In this document: one piece after another, positions 51,054 through 59,594 of the stretch | How positions within the stretch are numbered: position 1 is the stretch's first letter | How the letters are laid out: the number at the start of each line of letters is the position of its first letter | Origin: Rarobacter faecitabidus | GTDB lineage: Bacteria; Actinomycetota; Actinomycetes; Actinomycetales; Cellulomonadaceae | Direction of reading: 5' to 3' | Length of the DNA stretch: 64,000 nt | Assembly (NCBI RefSeq): GCF_006716265.1 | Contig: NZ_VFOS01000004.1 | Coordinates: 159,111-223,110 of the forward strand | Made by a program: the position numbers and the translations under genes | The notes under the pieces: generated by a model | Databases searched by the model: none | The model's input: the letters and a program-made list of their open reading frames with translations, nothing else | What the model was told of the DNA's origin: nothing

Positions 51054-52756
51054 TTTGCCGCCTCCGTTCCGCACTGTCCATACGTCGAGGCGCTGATTGG
51101 CAGCAACCGCCCGTCCCGCAATTCCAGAAGACGATCGGCCGCTCTAGCTGTGCGGGCACGGTGCGTGACCGAGATGACGGTACGGCCCGCGCCGAGGCGG
51201 GCGAGGGCGTCGAGGATGGACCGCTCGCTAGCCAGATCGACGTGACTGGTCGGCTCGTCGAGAAGCAGAATGGGTGCGTCCTTGAGGATCGCTCGCGCAA
51301 TCGCGACGCGTTGCGCCTGGCCACCCGAGAGGGACAGCCCTCGCTCACCGACCTGCGTTTCCAGGCCCTCCGGCAGGCCGGTCAGTTCTCCGAGGTTGGC
51401 CGCCTCGAGCGCAGCGCGCAAGTCATCATCGCTCGCTGCGGGGGCAGCGATGCGCAGATTGTGCGCCAGGCTGCCGGTGAACAGGTAGGTGGTTTGAGCC
51501 ACGACCGCGCACTGCTGAGCGGGCCAGCCCTCGTAGGCCTCATCGAGTGCCGTACCCGCCACCAAGACGCTGCCTGCGGTGGGAGTGACGATGCCTTGAA
51601 TGACGGCCAGCAGCGTTGATTTGCCGCCGCCCGAGGGCCCCACGATGGCAACGTGCTCGCCCTGGCCGATGCGCAGATCTATGCCCCGCAGCACCTCGGT
51701 GTATCGTCGCCCATCGCTCGAATCGGAGTCGCTCTCATACCCGGCCCGAACGCCCTTCAACTCGATAACGGGACCATCGCGCGGCCCGGCGGGCGGCGCC
51801 GGATCCGCAGCCACGTGATGACCTGGTCGTCCCGCGTTGACAGGCCCCGCAGGGCTGTCGTCGACGAACGCCTTGATTTCGCGCTTGGCGGCCATGCCGC
51901 CCATGCCGATGTAGAAGAACTGACCGATCCGGTCGAGGGGTTCCAGCAGGAGCGTGGAGAGCAGCACGAGTGCGACCGCCGCTCCGGGCGTGATGTGACC
52001 GTGTGCTCCGCGGCTGATGGCGAGGCAGACGGCGACGGTGATCATGCCGAGCGAGAAGGCGGCGTCGGACACGAAGAGCACCAGCTGGTTCCCGGCGAGC
52101 AGGCGCATGACGTGACGGCGGACGTTCTCCGCCTCGTGCGCGAGTTGGTCACCCGCGCGCCGCCCTGCCGAGAGTGACCGTAGCGTCATCAGACCTTGTA
52201 TCGAGTCGAGGTACTTGCCGGCAAGCCTGCGCGCGGCAGCCCGGTACTTCGTGGACACGCGACGAAACGCTCCCTGGAAGCCGCCGATGACGAGGGGGAT
52301 GACGGGGACTGCGGCGAGAAGCCACAGCGCACTCGTCCAGTCGATGACGAAACCGATGATCGCGATCACCAGGACCGGGCTAGTCATGGCTGCAATCATC
52401 GGACCGACGAAGGTGACCTGATAGTTGGCGAACCGCTCCACACCGTCAGTGGCGGTCGAAACCGTCTTCCCCGTCCACTGAGCACTGCGGCGCGCGCCCG
52501 TCGTGGCGAGCACGGCACGCAGGATCTGGTCGCGCTTGCCCATCTCGAGGGTCGCGAGCTGGCCCGGCCAGCGAACCATCAGCAACCAGGATGCTAGGCC
52601 CGCAAGCACCGGCCCGGCGAGCAGTCCGATGAGCGGCCAGCCATCGATCGGGTTCCCAAAGCGTATGCGATCGAACGAGGCACCGGCGGCAAGATACGTC
52701 AACGCCAGCCCGACCGTGCTGGCGAACGACAGCAGCACAGAACGGATGGTGGTCAC
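51050..52756 (-). CDS. ABC transporter ATPase/permease, first half of iron-regulated pair
   Basis: 568 residues from the GTG at 52756 (VTTIRSVLLSFAS). Six membrane helices (about 5-300) with KYLDSIQGLMTLRSL in the coupling region, then Walker A GPSGGGKST, signature LSGGQAQRVAIARAIL, Walker B ILLLDEPTSHVD and the switch His SVTHRART. The usual start is obscured because the open frame continues upstream, but TAGGCT 7 nt before the GTG and the iron box over it place transcription there. Divergent from the isochorismate synthase gene. Confidence 0.8.
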   Translation of the reverse strand: MTTIRSVLLSFASTVGLALTYLAAGASFDRIRFGNPIDGWPLIGLLAGPVLAGLASWLLMVRWPGQLATLEMGKRDQILRAVLATTGARRSAQWTGKTVSTATDGVERFANYQVTFVGPMIAAMTSPVLVIAIIGFVIDWTSALWLLAAVPVIPLVIGGFQGAFRRVSTKYRAAARRLAGKYLDSIQGLMTLRSLSAGRRAGDQLAHEAENVRRHVMRLLAGNQLVLFVSDAAFSLGMITVAVCLAISRGAHGHITPGAAVALVLLSTLLLEPLDRIGQFFYIGMGGMAAKREIKAFVDDSPAGPVNAGRPGHHVAADPAPPAGPRDGPVIELKGVRAGYESDSDSSDGRRYTEVLRGIDLRIGQGEHVAIVGPSGGGKSTLLAVIQGIVTPTAGSVLVAGTALDEAYEGWPAQQCAVVAQTTYLFTGSLAHNLRIAAPAASDDDLRAALEAANLGELTGLPEGLETQVGERGLSLSGGQAQRVAIARAILKDAPILLLDEPTSHVDLASERSILDALARLGAGRTVISVTHRARTARAADRLLELRDGRLLPISASTYGQCGTEAAK

Positions 52757-52775
52757 GAAGGTAAGCCTAATCTCG
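52757..52775. promoter_or_regulatory. DtxR/IdeR-like iron box over the ABC promoter
   Basis: The 19-nt site matches the DtxR/IdeR consensus at 13 positions (core AGCCTAA). On the minus strand it contains TAGGCT, the likely -10 of the ABC operon, 7 nt before the GTG. A DtxR-type repressor with iron would block the promoter. Confidence 0.65.
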
Positions 52776-52932
52776 ACATCGGCAGGCACGAGGGACGCTA
52801 GGCCTATGAGTACCGCGCAGCTGGTTGCGCACCGGGGCCGCGAGCCCACTGCGTCGATCGTGGCTGACTTGCGCTACCGTACCCGCGTAGCGAATTGTGG
52901 AGATGGACGAGGCATCGACGGGAGGAACGCGA

Positions 52933-54144
52933 GTGAGTTTTTCGGTTTCCCGCGGCGGCACCTGGTGGTCCGCGGCGGATGCTGGCGGAGTCTCGCTCCC
53001 TTCCATCGACCCGGAACTCCCGGACATCCTGGTAGGCGCGCTAGCCCGCCTGGCCGTTCCCGCTGGCACTGTCGCTGACGGCGCGTTGGCCGTTCCCGAT
53101 GCCCCGGGGGGCACGATGACCAACGGGCTGCTGGCGGCCCACGAGGCAGCGCCAGCGGACGGTGGCGAGCCCCTCGATGGCACCGGTCCGGTGGCCGCGG
53201 GCTACTTCGGCTTCGAGTCGGACGCCCCCGCGGTGTTCGAGGTCGCCTCGTCCCTGAGCCGCGGGCCCGTGCCACGACCCAATCCCCAGCACGTCACCGC
53301 GGTCACCGCCGTACCGGCTCGCGAGGACTACGAACGCGCCGTTGCCGACGTTCTCGGCGATCTGACCGGTCCCGGACCGCTGGCGAAGATCGTGCTCGGC
53401 CGCTGGGCCGACGTGGAGGCCGATCGCAAGATCGATACCGTCTCGCTCGCGGCGGCGCTCGCGCTCGGCAATCCCGAGGCGACGGTAATGCGACTCGCGG
53501 CCAGCACACCCGATGGCCCGCAGACTTTGGTGACGGCCACTCCCGAACTGCTCATAGCCAGGCGCGGGCGCCGCGTCACGAGCAGGCCCCTTGCCGGATC
53601 GGCGGTGCGGCACCCGGACCCGGTGCGCGATGCCAGGCAGGCGGAGGCGCTCCTGGCCGACGCGAAGAACCTGCGTGAACACCGCTTCGTCGTGGAGGCG
53701 ATTGCCGACACGCTGCTCCCCCTTTGCATCGATCTGCGGGTTCCGGGCACGCCAGGGCTCGTCAGCACGCCAGCCATGTGGCACCTGGCAACCGAGATCA
53801 CCGGCACGCTGCGCGATGATGTGAACGTCGCCGCGCTGGCTCAGCTGCTGCACCCCACCCCCGCTGTGGCGGGCACGCCGACTGACCTCGCCCGTGACCT
53901 GATCGCGCGCCTGGAGACCCGCCCCCGCGGACCTCTTACCGGCGCGGCAGGCTGGATGACCGCGACCGGAGATGGTGAATTCCACGTTGTGATCCGCGCG
54001 GCTCTCGTCGCGGGGAACCGGGCACGACTCTTCGCCGGAGCGGGAATCGTAGCCGGCTCGGTCCCCCGGGACGAGGCGCTCGAGACGGCGGCGAAGATGC
54101 GGACCGTGCTCACGGCCCTGGGGCTATCGCAGTCCATCGAATGA
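52933..54144 (+). CDS. menF: Isochorismate synthase
   Basis: 403 residues from GTG at 52933 with GGAGG 7 nt before it. Chorismate-binding fold: KIVLGRWADVEA, ATPELLIARRGRRVTSRPLAGSA, KNLREHRFVVEAI (metal-binding), WHLATEITG, HPTPAVAGTP and AGAGIVAGSVPRDEAL. It turns chorismate into isochorismate, the first step to menaquinone or to catechol siderophores. No other men or siderophore gene is in the window. Its -10 (TACCGT, about 52,877) faces away from the iron-boxed ABC promoter, so the two may share control. Confidence 0.88.
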   Translation: MSFSVSRGGTWWSAADAGGVSLPSIDPELPDILVGALARLAVPAGTVADGALAVPDAPGGTMTNGLLAAHEAAPADGGEPLDGTGPVAAGYFGFESDAPAVFEVASSLSRGPVPRPNPQHVTAVTAVPAREDYERAVADVLGDLTGPGPLAKIVLGRWADVEADRKIDTVSLAAALALGNPEATVMRLAASTPDGPQTLVTATPELLIARRGRRVTSRPLAGSAVRHPDPVRDARQAEALLADAKNLREHRFVVEAIADTLLPLCIDLRVPGTPGLVSTPAMWHLATEITGTLRDDVNVAALAQLLHPTPAVAGTPTDLARDLIARLETRPRGPLTGAAGWMTATGDGEFHVVIRAALVAGNRARLFAGAGIVAGSVPRDEALETAAKMRTVLTALGLSQSIE

Positions 54145-54246
54145 CATCGCGCTACCCTCTGCGGTTTTCGCAATGCGGGCGTAAAATTAAAGTCACCGCC
54201 ACGATATCGCGGACACCTCGTCCGTGATAGAGGGAAGGAGCCGAAG

Positions 54247-54444
54247 ATGTCTGAACCAAGTGTCACACCGGCAAACACACCGCTGTCTCTTGCACCGTCG
54301 ATGGATTCGTCGGGCGCACCGCGCGTGAAGCGCAGTCCAGGAATTGAGGGGCCTGACTCCTCCCGATCGGCGGGCGTCTGGCTCGGGGTTCTCGGCATCA
54401 TCGCCGCAGCAATCGTGATCGGCCTAGTGATCTCTCAGTTCTGA
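54247..54444 (+). CDS. Small tail-anchored membrane protein
   Basis: 65 residues. Polar Pro/Ser-rich N-terminal 42 residues and one hydrophobic helix (SAGVWLGVLGIIAAAIVIGLVISQF) at the very end. AAGGAG lies 5-6 nt before the ATG. I do not recognise a family. The strong ribosome site and separate promoter region argue that it is real. It stands between menF and the peptidase gene. Confidence 0.65.
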   Translation: MSEPSVTPANTPLSLAPSMDSSGAPRVKRSPGIEGPDSSRSAGVWLGVLGIIAAAIVIGLVISQF

Positions 54445-54451
54445 GAATTTA

Positions 54452-54471
54452 CGCCGCGTAAGTGCGCGGCG
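54452..54471. terminator. Hairpin after the small membrane-protein gene
   Basis: CGCCGCG-TAAGTG-CGCGGCG, a 7-bp GC stem 7 nt past the stop. No U tract, so it may work with Rho or only protect the mRNA end. Confidence 0.5.
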
Positions 54472-54534
54472 CTGACCGGAGGCGCGGACAATCTGGCATG
54501 CAGGGGGTGTCAGATCGTTCGCGCCTCTGCCACG

Positions 54535-57201
54535 TCACCGCACGCGCGTCGTCTTGACCGCCGACTTGGATGACTTGAAGTTCTTGGTCGCCACGAACGC
54601 TATTCGAACCTTCGCCTTCTTCCCCGCCAGGGTCGTCGGTAGCGCCTTCTTGGGTAGCGTGATGGCCTGCTTCGCCTTCTTGAGCGTTGCGGTCTTGACC
54701 AGTTTCTTGCCCACGTAGACGCGCACCTTTCCGCGCGCGGAGACGCTCGCACCCGGGACCTTGACGGTCACAGTGACCTTCGCGCTCTTTCCCGCTTTGA
54801 CCTTCTTGGGCACCTTGACGCTGACGGTGGTCGGTGCGGGCAGTACCTTCAGCGTGATCGATTTGTCGACGGCCACGGCGCCGTCGATGTTCAGCCGAAT
54901 GGTCACGCTGTGCGTTCCAGCCGCCAGGGTGGCTGGGATCGCCGCCGTGCCCCGGCCACTGTGAACCGGAGATGTGCCCGTCTTCTTCCCGTCGATCAGG
55001 ATGTCAATGCTCCCGGAGACGTGCTGCGTCTCGGCGCCCACTCGGACGGGGATCAGGACCGCCCGGCCATAGGTCGAGGTGTACGAGTTGGCACCCGTCT
55101 GAGTCAGTGCCAACGAGCCCGGCTTAGTAGCCCCGCTCCCGCCGGTCGATCCGGTTCCGCCCGTTGTCCCCGTACCGCCTCCGGAACCGGTGGGCGGATC
55201 GATCACGATGGGGGCGAGCACGCGGATCACCCGCTGCACGGTCGCAGTATTCCCCGCGGAATCCGCCACCGAGTACGTGAGCGTGTAGTCCCCGGGGGTT
55301 GCCGTGTCGACGCTACCCGCGATGGCCACCGCGCCGGTCAGGTCGCCGTCGACCAGGTCGCTGGCCCGAACACCCGAGCGCGGATCGAACGAGGCTCCCT
55401 GCGGCAGGTCCGCCCCGCCTGGAACGGTGAGCGTCGGCTTTGTGGTGTCCACGACGGTGATGATGCGGCTCGCCTGCACGGAATTTCCGGCGGTGTCGGA
55501 CACCGAGTAGCTCAGGGCATTGCGGCCCGGCCAGTTCATGTTCACGGAACCGTAGACCCGGATCCTGTCGGTGATGTCGCCATCGCCGTCGTCCATGGCG
55601 GTAACCCCTGCCCTGGCGTCGAACGCGAAGGCTGACTTGGCCTCGACCGTGCGGTTGGTCGCGCCGGAGATGACAGGTCCGGCCGCGTCCGGCAACGTGA
55701 CCCGGATGACGGCGCTGGCGTTGTTGGCGGCGATCGAGACCACCTTGATGCGCACCTTGCCGTTGCGCGTGACGAACTCCTCGCCCGCTTTCCACGAACT
55801 CCGGCTAAGCGAACCGGTCTCCATCGTGATCGGATTCTGGCCCAGCCGGTTGCCGCCCAACCGGTGCCCTCCCTGGCTCGTATCGGTGCCGATGCGCAGG
55901 ATCCGCACACCGTAGTCGGAAGTGATCGCACGCGGCCAGGTGTCGTCCGTCACCCGCGTGTTCGGGAACGAGAAACTGGGTGCGTTCAGGCCATTCCAGT
56001 AGGTGGCGGATCGCCAGTCGGTCGGCTCGGAGCGGAGTTCGACGTAGTACGGCCGGCCATTCTCGGGATCGATGATCTTGATCGACTCGAGCGCCTCGTC
56101 GCCGGCGTTCTTGTTCGGCTTCATGTCCAGGGGCTCGATCGTGAACTCGCGCGTGCCGCCGGTGACCGTCACCGTCGTCACGGTCCGTCCGAGCACGCCG
56201 AGTTTGTCCTTCGCGGAAGTGGAGATCTGCGGCACGCCGCCATCGTCGTTCCGGCCCATCGTGTCAAAGAAGTCGCCGTATTCCTTCGCTGTGCAGCCGG
56301 CGTTGTCGACCAGTTCGCCGTTACCGTCAGTGCAGTACACGCCGTGGCTGTGCCGCAGACCGAGGTTGTGGCCGAACTCGTGGGAGAAGCCGTTCTTGGA
56401 AAGCAGGTGCTCCTGACCGGACCCGTCGAAGAGCGCGAACACGTTTCCGCCGTGATTCAGGCTGGCGACGCTGGGGGCACCGGCCAGGCCAAACGTGCAC
56501 GTCGTGCCGGAGATCTGCGGCCAGATCGCCATGATGTGCTCGCGATCGTTCAGGTTTCGCCCACCCAGCACGTCCGTCTTCGCGCGCGCCCACAGGCGCC
56601 CGATGCTGTTGTCCACGTCGCTATCGCTGTTGTTCGTGCAACTGTAGGTCGACGGCATCTCGATCCGGTTGATCGATTCCACCTCGAGCTTGATGGCGCC
56701 GTTCGTCATGTCCTGCCAGTAGCTGGAGATGCTGTTCGTAGAACCCTCGAAGAACGCGCGCAACTGGGCATCCGTGGCAGGGTTCGGCGGCGGGCTGCCG
56801 GCCTTGGTGAAGTACACGACGCGCAACTTGTGGATCAGCGTCGTCTCGCCATCGGCCAACTGCTTCTTCTGCTTGGAGCTCAGTCGCTTGTCCGCCGTCG
56901 ACTCCGTCTCCACGTAGTCCTTGTTGGCCCAATACGCGTCCGAATCCTGCCCCAGCGCGTTCCCGTCGGGATCCGTCACGTCGGGGTCGGCGATATCGAT
57001 ATCGGCGTCTTCGGAGTCGGTGGCGGTCGCATGATCGTGTCCGTCGTGCGCGTCGGTGTCGACCACCGGGGCGGCCATGGTGACGGGCGCGACGGAGGGC
57101 TCGTCAGTAACTGCCAAAGCGGGCGATGCGAGCCCTAGCGTCGCGAGCAGAAGTGCGCAAGAAGAAATTGCCGCGACGTTGCGGCGAACCTGAGGTCCCA
57201 T
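54535..57201 (-). CDS. Secreted zinc metallopeptidase with two DUF5011-type domains
   Basis: 888 residues from the ATG at 57201 (MGPQVRRNVAA). Signal peptide (about 1-32), an acidic His/Asp segment (about 45-75), then a peptidase domain (about 105-420) with SHEFGHNLGLRHSHG (HExxHxxGxxH zinc site, about residue 270) and the Met-turn FFDTMGR, of the gametolysin (M11)-like type. Two DUF5011/HYR-type sandwiches follow (about 500-580 and 585-660), a Gly/Thr linker, two Ig-like domains, and a very Lys-rich C-terminal part (SVKVPKKVKAGKSAKVTVTV to KTTRVR). Probably acts on host or matrix protein; the basic tail may keep it on the wall. Confidence 0.85.
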   Translation of the reverse strand: MGPQVRRNVAAISSCALLLATLGLASPALAVTDEPSVAPVTMAAPVVDTDAHDGHDHATATDSEDADIDIADPDVTDPDGNALGQDSDAYWANKDYVETESTADKRLSSKQKKQLADGETTLIHKLRVVYFTKAGSPPPNPATDAQLRAFFEGSTNSISSYWQDMTNGAIKLEVESINRIEMPSTYSCTNNSDSDVDNSIGRLWARAKTDVLGGRNLNDREHIMAIWPQISGTTCTFGLAGAPSVASLNHGGNVFALFDGSGQEHLLSKNGFSHEFGHNLGLRHSHGVYCTDGNGELVDNAGCTAKEYGDFFDTMGRNDDGGVPQISTSAKDKLGVLGRTVTTVTVTGGTREFTIEPLDMKPNKNAGDEALESIKIIDPENGRPYYVELRSEPTDWRSATYWNGLNAPSFSFPNTRVTDDTWPRAITSDYGVRILRIGTDTSQGGHRLGGNRLGQNPITMETGSLSRSSWKAGEEFVTRNGKVRIKVVSIAANNASAVIRVTLPDAAGPVISGATNRTVEAKSAFAFDARAGVTAMDDGDGDITDRIRVYGSVNMNWPGRNALSYSVSDTAGNSVQASRIITVVDTTKPTLTVPGGADLPQGASFDPRSGVRASDLVDGDLTGAVAIAGSVDTATPGDYTLTYSVADSAGNTATVQRVIRVLAPIVIDPPTGSGGGTGTTGGTGSTGGSGATKPGSLALTQTGANSYTSTYGRAVLIPVRVGAETQHVSGSIDILIDGKKTGTSPVHSGRGTAAIPATLAAGTHSVTIRLNIDGAVAVDKSITLKVLPAPTTVSVKVPKKVKAGKSAKVTVTVKVPGASVSARGKVRVYVGKKLVKTATLKKAKQAITLPKKALPTTLAGKKAKVRIAFVATKNFKSSKSAVKTTRVR

Positions 57202-57306
57202 AACCCGAGAGCGTACCACCATAATTCAGGGCTGTCGCGGCATCCTGCCAACGTTGTCAGGCCGGCCCACACTAGCCCCGCTTCGCAGCGTCCCGGCGGC
57301 GCGGGA

Positions 57307-57702
57307 CTACGCGACGGACGGCAGTACGAAGTCGCGCAGCAGGGGCGCGACCGGCAGCCCCTCGTGCCCGGCGGGATCGACCCACTGGACCTCGTCGATC
57401 TCCGCCGACGCCCGTGGTGTGCCCGGCAGCAGCGCGGAGAACACGGTCGCGATGACGTGGTGATCGGGCTCGTTCGCCGCCAGCGCCGTCCACGTCCCCA
57501 GCCAGGCCAGATCGACGAGGGCAAGCTCGAGTCCGAGTTCCTCGCGCACCTCTCGCACGGCAGCGCTCGCGAGCCCCTCGGTCGGCCGCAGTTTGCCGCC
57601 CGGAAGGATGAAGCGCGCGGTCCCCCGCTTGCGCACGGTCAGCACGCGACCGCTGTCATCCTGAAAGCACACCGCAGCCACAATGATGCGTTTGTCAGCC
57701 AT
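57307..57702 (-). CDS. NUDIX hydrolase
   Basis: 131 residues from the ATG at 57702 (MADKRIIVAAV), with AAGGGG before it. The Nudix box reads GGKLRPTEGLASAAVREVREELG (G-x5-E-x7-RE-x2-EE-x-G, split here only by length) at about residues 36-58. It hydrolyses a nucleoside-diphosphate-linked substrate; GTARFILPGG before the box fits the ADP-sugar or 8-oxo-dGTP-type groups, but the substrate cannot be told. Confidence 0.85.
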   Translation of the reverse strand: MADKRIIVAAVCFQDDSGRVLTVRKRGTARFILPGGKLRPTEGLASAAVREVREELGLELALVDLAWLGTWTALAANEPDHHVIATVFSALLPGTPRASAEIDEVQWVDPAGHEGLPVAPLLRDFVLPSVA

Positions 57703-57796
57703 CGAAACCCCTTCCGCAAACCTGCTGTCCCCACAACAGTGCCGCACGAACATGGCTAGTTGATTCCCGCTACGTAACAAGCGTGTGATGCCCTGG

Positions 57797-57808
57797 GACA
57801 ATGGAGGG
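57797..57808 (+). promoter_or_regulatory. Leaderless -10 of the phosphatase gene
   Basis: GACAAT (57797-57802) lies 6 nt before the ATG at 57809. The GGAGGG between them is too near the ATG for normal ribosome binding. Confidence 0.6.
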
Positions 57809-58348
57809 ATGGACCGTATCCGAATCATGACCGTCTGCACAGGGAATATCTGCCGCTCGCCCATGGCCGAGTCGGTTCTGCGCTCGGCCATGGGCGAAGC
57901 CGGACTCGGCGAGCTCGTGGACGTCGACTCGACCGCCATCACGCGCGAGGAGGTCGGCAGCGGCATCGACCGGCGGGCCGCCCGCGTGCTGACCGCGGCC
58001 GGGTTCGATCCCCTCGCAGGTCACCGGGCGCGCCTCGTCACCGCTCAGCAACTGGGCGAGCGTGACCTGGTCCTACCCATGACCGCCCAGCATGCGCACT
58101 ACCTGCGGCGTGTGCGGCCGATCGGCACGCGCACGCCCGTCATCCGCATGTACCGCACGTTCGACCCGGCCGTGACCGCGACCGATGTCGCGGCCGATCT
58201 GCGCGCGTGGGACATCGCCGACCCCTGGTACGGCGGCCCCGACGACTTCGACATCACGCTGGACGAGTTGCGCGCCGGCGCGGCGGGGATAGTCGCGTGG
58301 GCGCGCAACGCGGCGGAGCGCACTGGACTGTCGAGGGCGACGCGATGA
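57809..58348 (+). CDS. Low-molecular-weight protein tyrosine phosphatase-family protein
   Basis: 179 residues from the ATG at 57809 (MDRIRIMTVC). The phosphatase loop CTGNICRSPMAESVLRS (C-x5-R, Cys at about residue 10) and the DPWYGG loop with its acid residue (about 144) are present, so it should be active. Related proteins act on phosphotyrosine or on arsenate; the usual partner is a tyrosine kinase, absent here. It is coupled to the aminotransferase gene by ATGA. Confidence 0.9.
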   Translation: MDRIRIMTVCTGNICRSPMAESVLRSAMGEAGLGELVDVDSTAITREEVGSGIDRRAARVLTAAGFDPLAGHRARLVTAQQLGERDLVLPMTAQHAHYLRRVRPIGTRTPVIRMYRTFDPAVTATDVAADLRAWDIADPWYGGPDDFDITLDELRAGAAGIVAWARNAAERTGLSRATR

Positions 58349-59523
58349 AGGTATCGGCTCGCTCCGAGGTTCCGGCGTTCGCCGTCATGGACATCCTCGC
58401 CGCCGCCAAAGCACGGAAGGCGGCCGGGCAGGACGTCATCTCCCTGTGCGTCGGCGAGCCCGTCAGCGGGGCGAGCGAGGTCGTGCGGCGCCGGGCGATC
58501 GAGTTGCTCGAAGCCGGCGATCTGGGATACACCGAGCCGTTCGGCGCGCCCGTGCTGCGCAACGAGATCGCGCGGCACTACGAACGCTGGTACGGATCGA
58601 GCGTCGACCCGGCGCGCATCGCGGTCACGACCGGCTCATCGGGCGCGTTCATGATCGCGTTCCTCGCAGCGTTCGATCCCGGCGACGTGGTGGCGCTCGC
58701 GCGTCCCGGCTACCCCGCCTACAGCAACATCCTCACGGCCCTGGATTGCGAAGTGCTGGGCATCGAGTGCGGTCCCGAGCAGGACTATCGCATCGGCCCC
58801 GGCGAACTCGATGCGGCACTGGCCCGGCGCGGTCGCCTCGACGGCCTGGTCCTCGCCTCACCCGCGAATCCGACGGGCACCATGATGACGGCGGAGGAAC
58901 TGGACGCGGTGGCCGCCTGGTGCGCCGCGCACGACGTCCGCCTGATCAGCGACGAGATCTATCACGGCATCGTCTACGACACCGCGCGCTGGCCCGGTGC
59001 CAGCGCCATCGACCACGTCGGCTCCGGCGCGGTGGTGGTCAACTCGTTCTCCAAGTACTGGGCGATGACGGGGTGGCGACTCGGCTGGATGGTGCTGCCC
59101 GCCGACCTGCTCGGCGGCGCCGAGGTGCTGACCGGAAATGTCGCACTGTGCCCGCCGTCGCTCGCGCAGTTCGCGGCCGTGGCCGCGTTCTCGGACGAGG
59201 GCTACGCCGCCGCGCAGCGCGACGTCGAACAGTACGCCCGAACCCGCGAAGTCCTGCTCGCGGCGCTGCCCGAACTCGGCTGGCGCGAGGTGGCCCCGCC
59301 CGATGGCGCGTTCTACGTGTACGCCGACATCGGGGACTTCGGTCTGCCCGCAGCGGAGTACTGCGCGCGGCTGCTCGCCGAGGCCGGGGTCGCGCTCGCC
59401 CCGGGCACGGATTTCGACGTCGTGGCCGGTGACAGGTGGGTGCGACTATCGCTCGCGGCCGGTGAGCGTAACATTGTGGCAGCGATCCCGCGGATTGCGA
59501 CGTGGCAGGCCACGCTGGGCTAG
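58345..59523 (+). CDS. Class I/II PLP-dependent aminotransferase
   Basis: 392 residues from the ATG overlapping the phosphatase stop. Fold-type I: SLCVGEPVSGA near residue 33, TTGSSGAFMIAFLAAFDPGD, ASPANPTGTMM (about 173), SDEIYHGIVYD, the PLP Lys in NSFSKYWAMTGWRLGWMV (about 235), and the substrate Arg in WVRLSLA (about 370). It moves an amino group between an amino acid and an oxo acid; the group of aspartate- or aromatic-type enzymes fits best. Close spacing to the LacI gene (71 nt) may be chance. Confidence 0.88.
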   Translation: MKVSARSEVPAFAVMDILAAAKARKAAGQDVISLCVGEPVSGASEVVRRRAIELLEAGDLGYTEPFGAPVLRNEIARHYERWYGSSVDPARIAVTTGSSGAFMIAFLAAFDPGDVVALARPGYPAYSNILTALDCEVLGIECGPEQDYRIGPGELDAALARRGRLDGLVLASPANPTGTMMTAEELDAVAAWCAAHDVRLISDEIYHGIVYDTARWPGASAIDHVGSGAVVVNSFSKYWAMTGWRLGWMVLPADLLGGAEVLTGNVALCPPSLAQFAAVAAFSDEGYAAAQRDVEQYARTREVLLAALPELGWREVAPPDGAFYVYADIGDFGLPAAEYCARLLAEAGVALAPGTDFDVVAGDRWVRLSLAAGERNIVAAIPRIATWQATLG

Positions 59524-59594
59524 ATGGACCACTACCGTGACCCGGCACAGTATCGCCTCGGTCATAAACGACCGTTGAGCATGGAGGAGTTCGG

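Noticed and set aside
49287..52756. CydDC cysteine/glutathione exporter
   Set aside because: Exporter-type heterodimer fits, but no cydAB genes are near and the iron box points to iron; kept only as an alternative.
55864..57138. 424-codon plus-strand open frame
   Set aside because: It is antisense to the metallopeptidase, which has a full zinc site.
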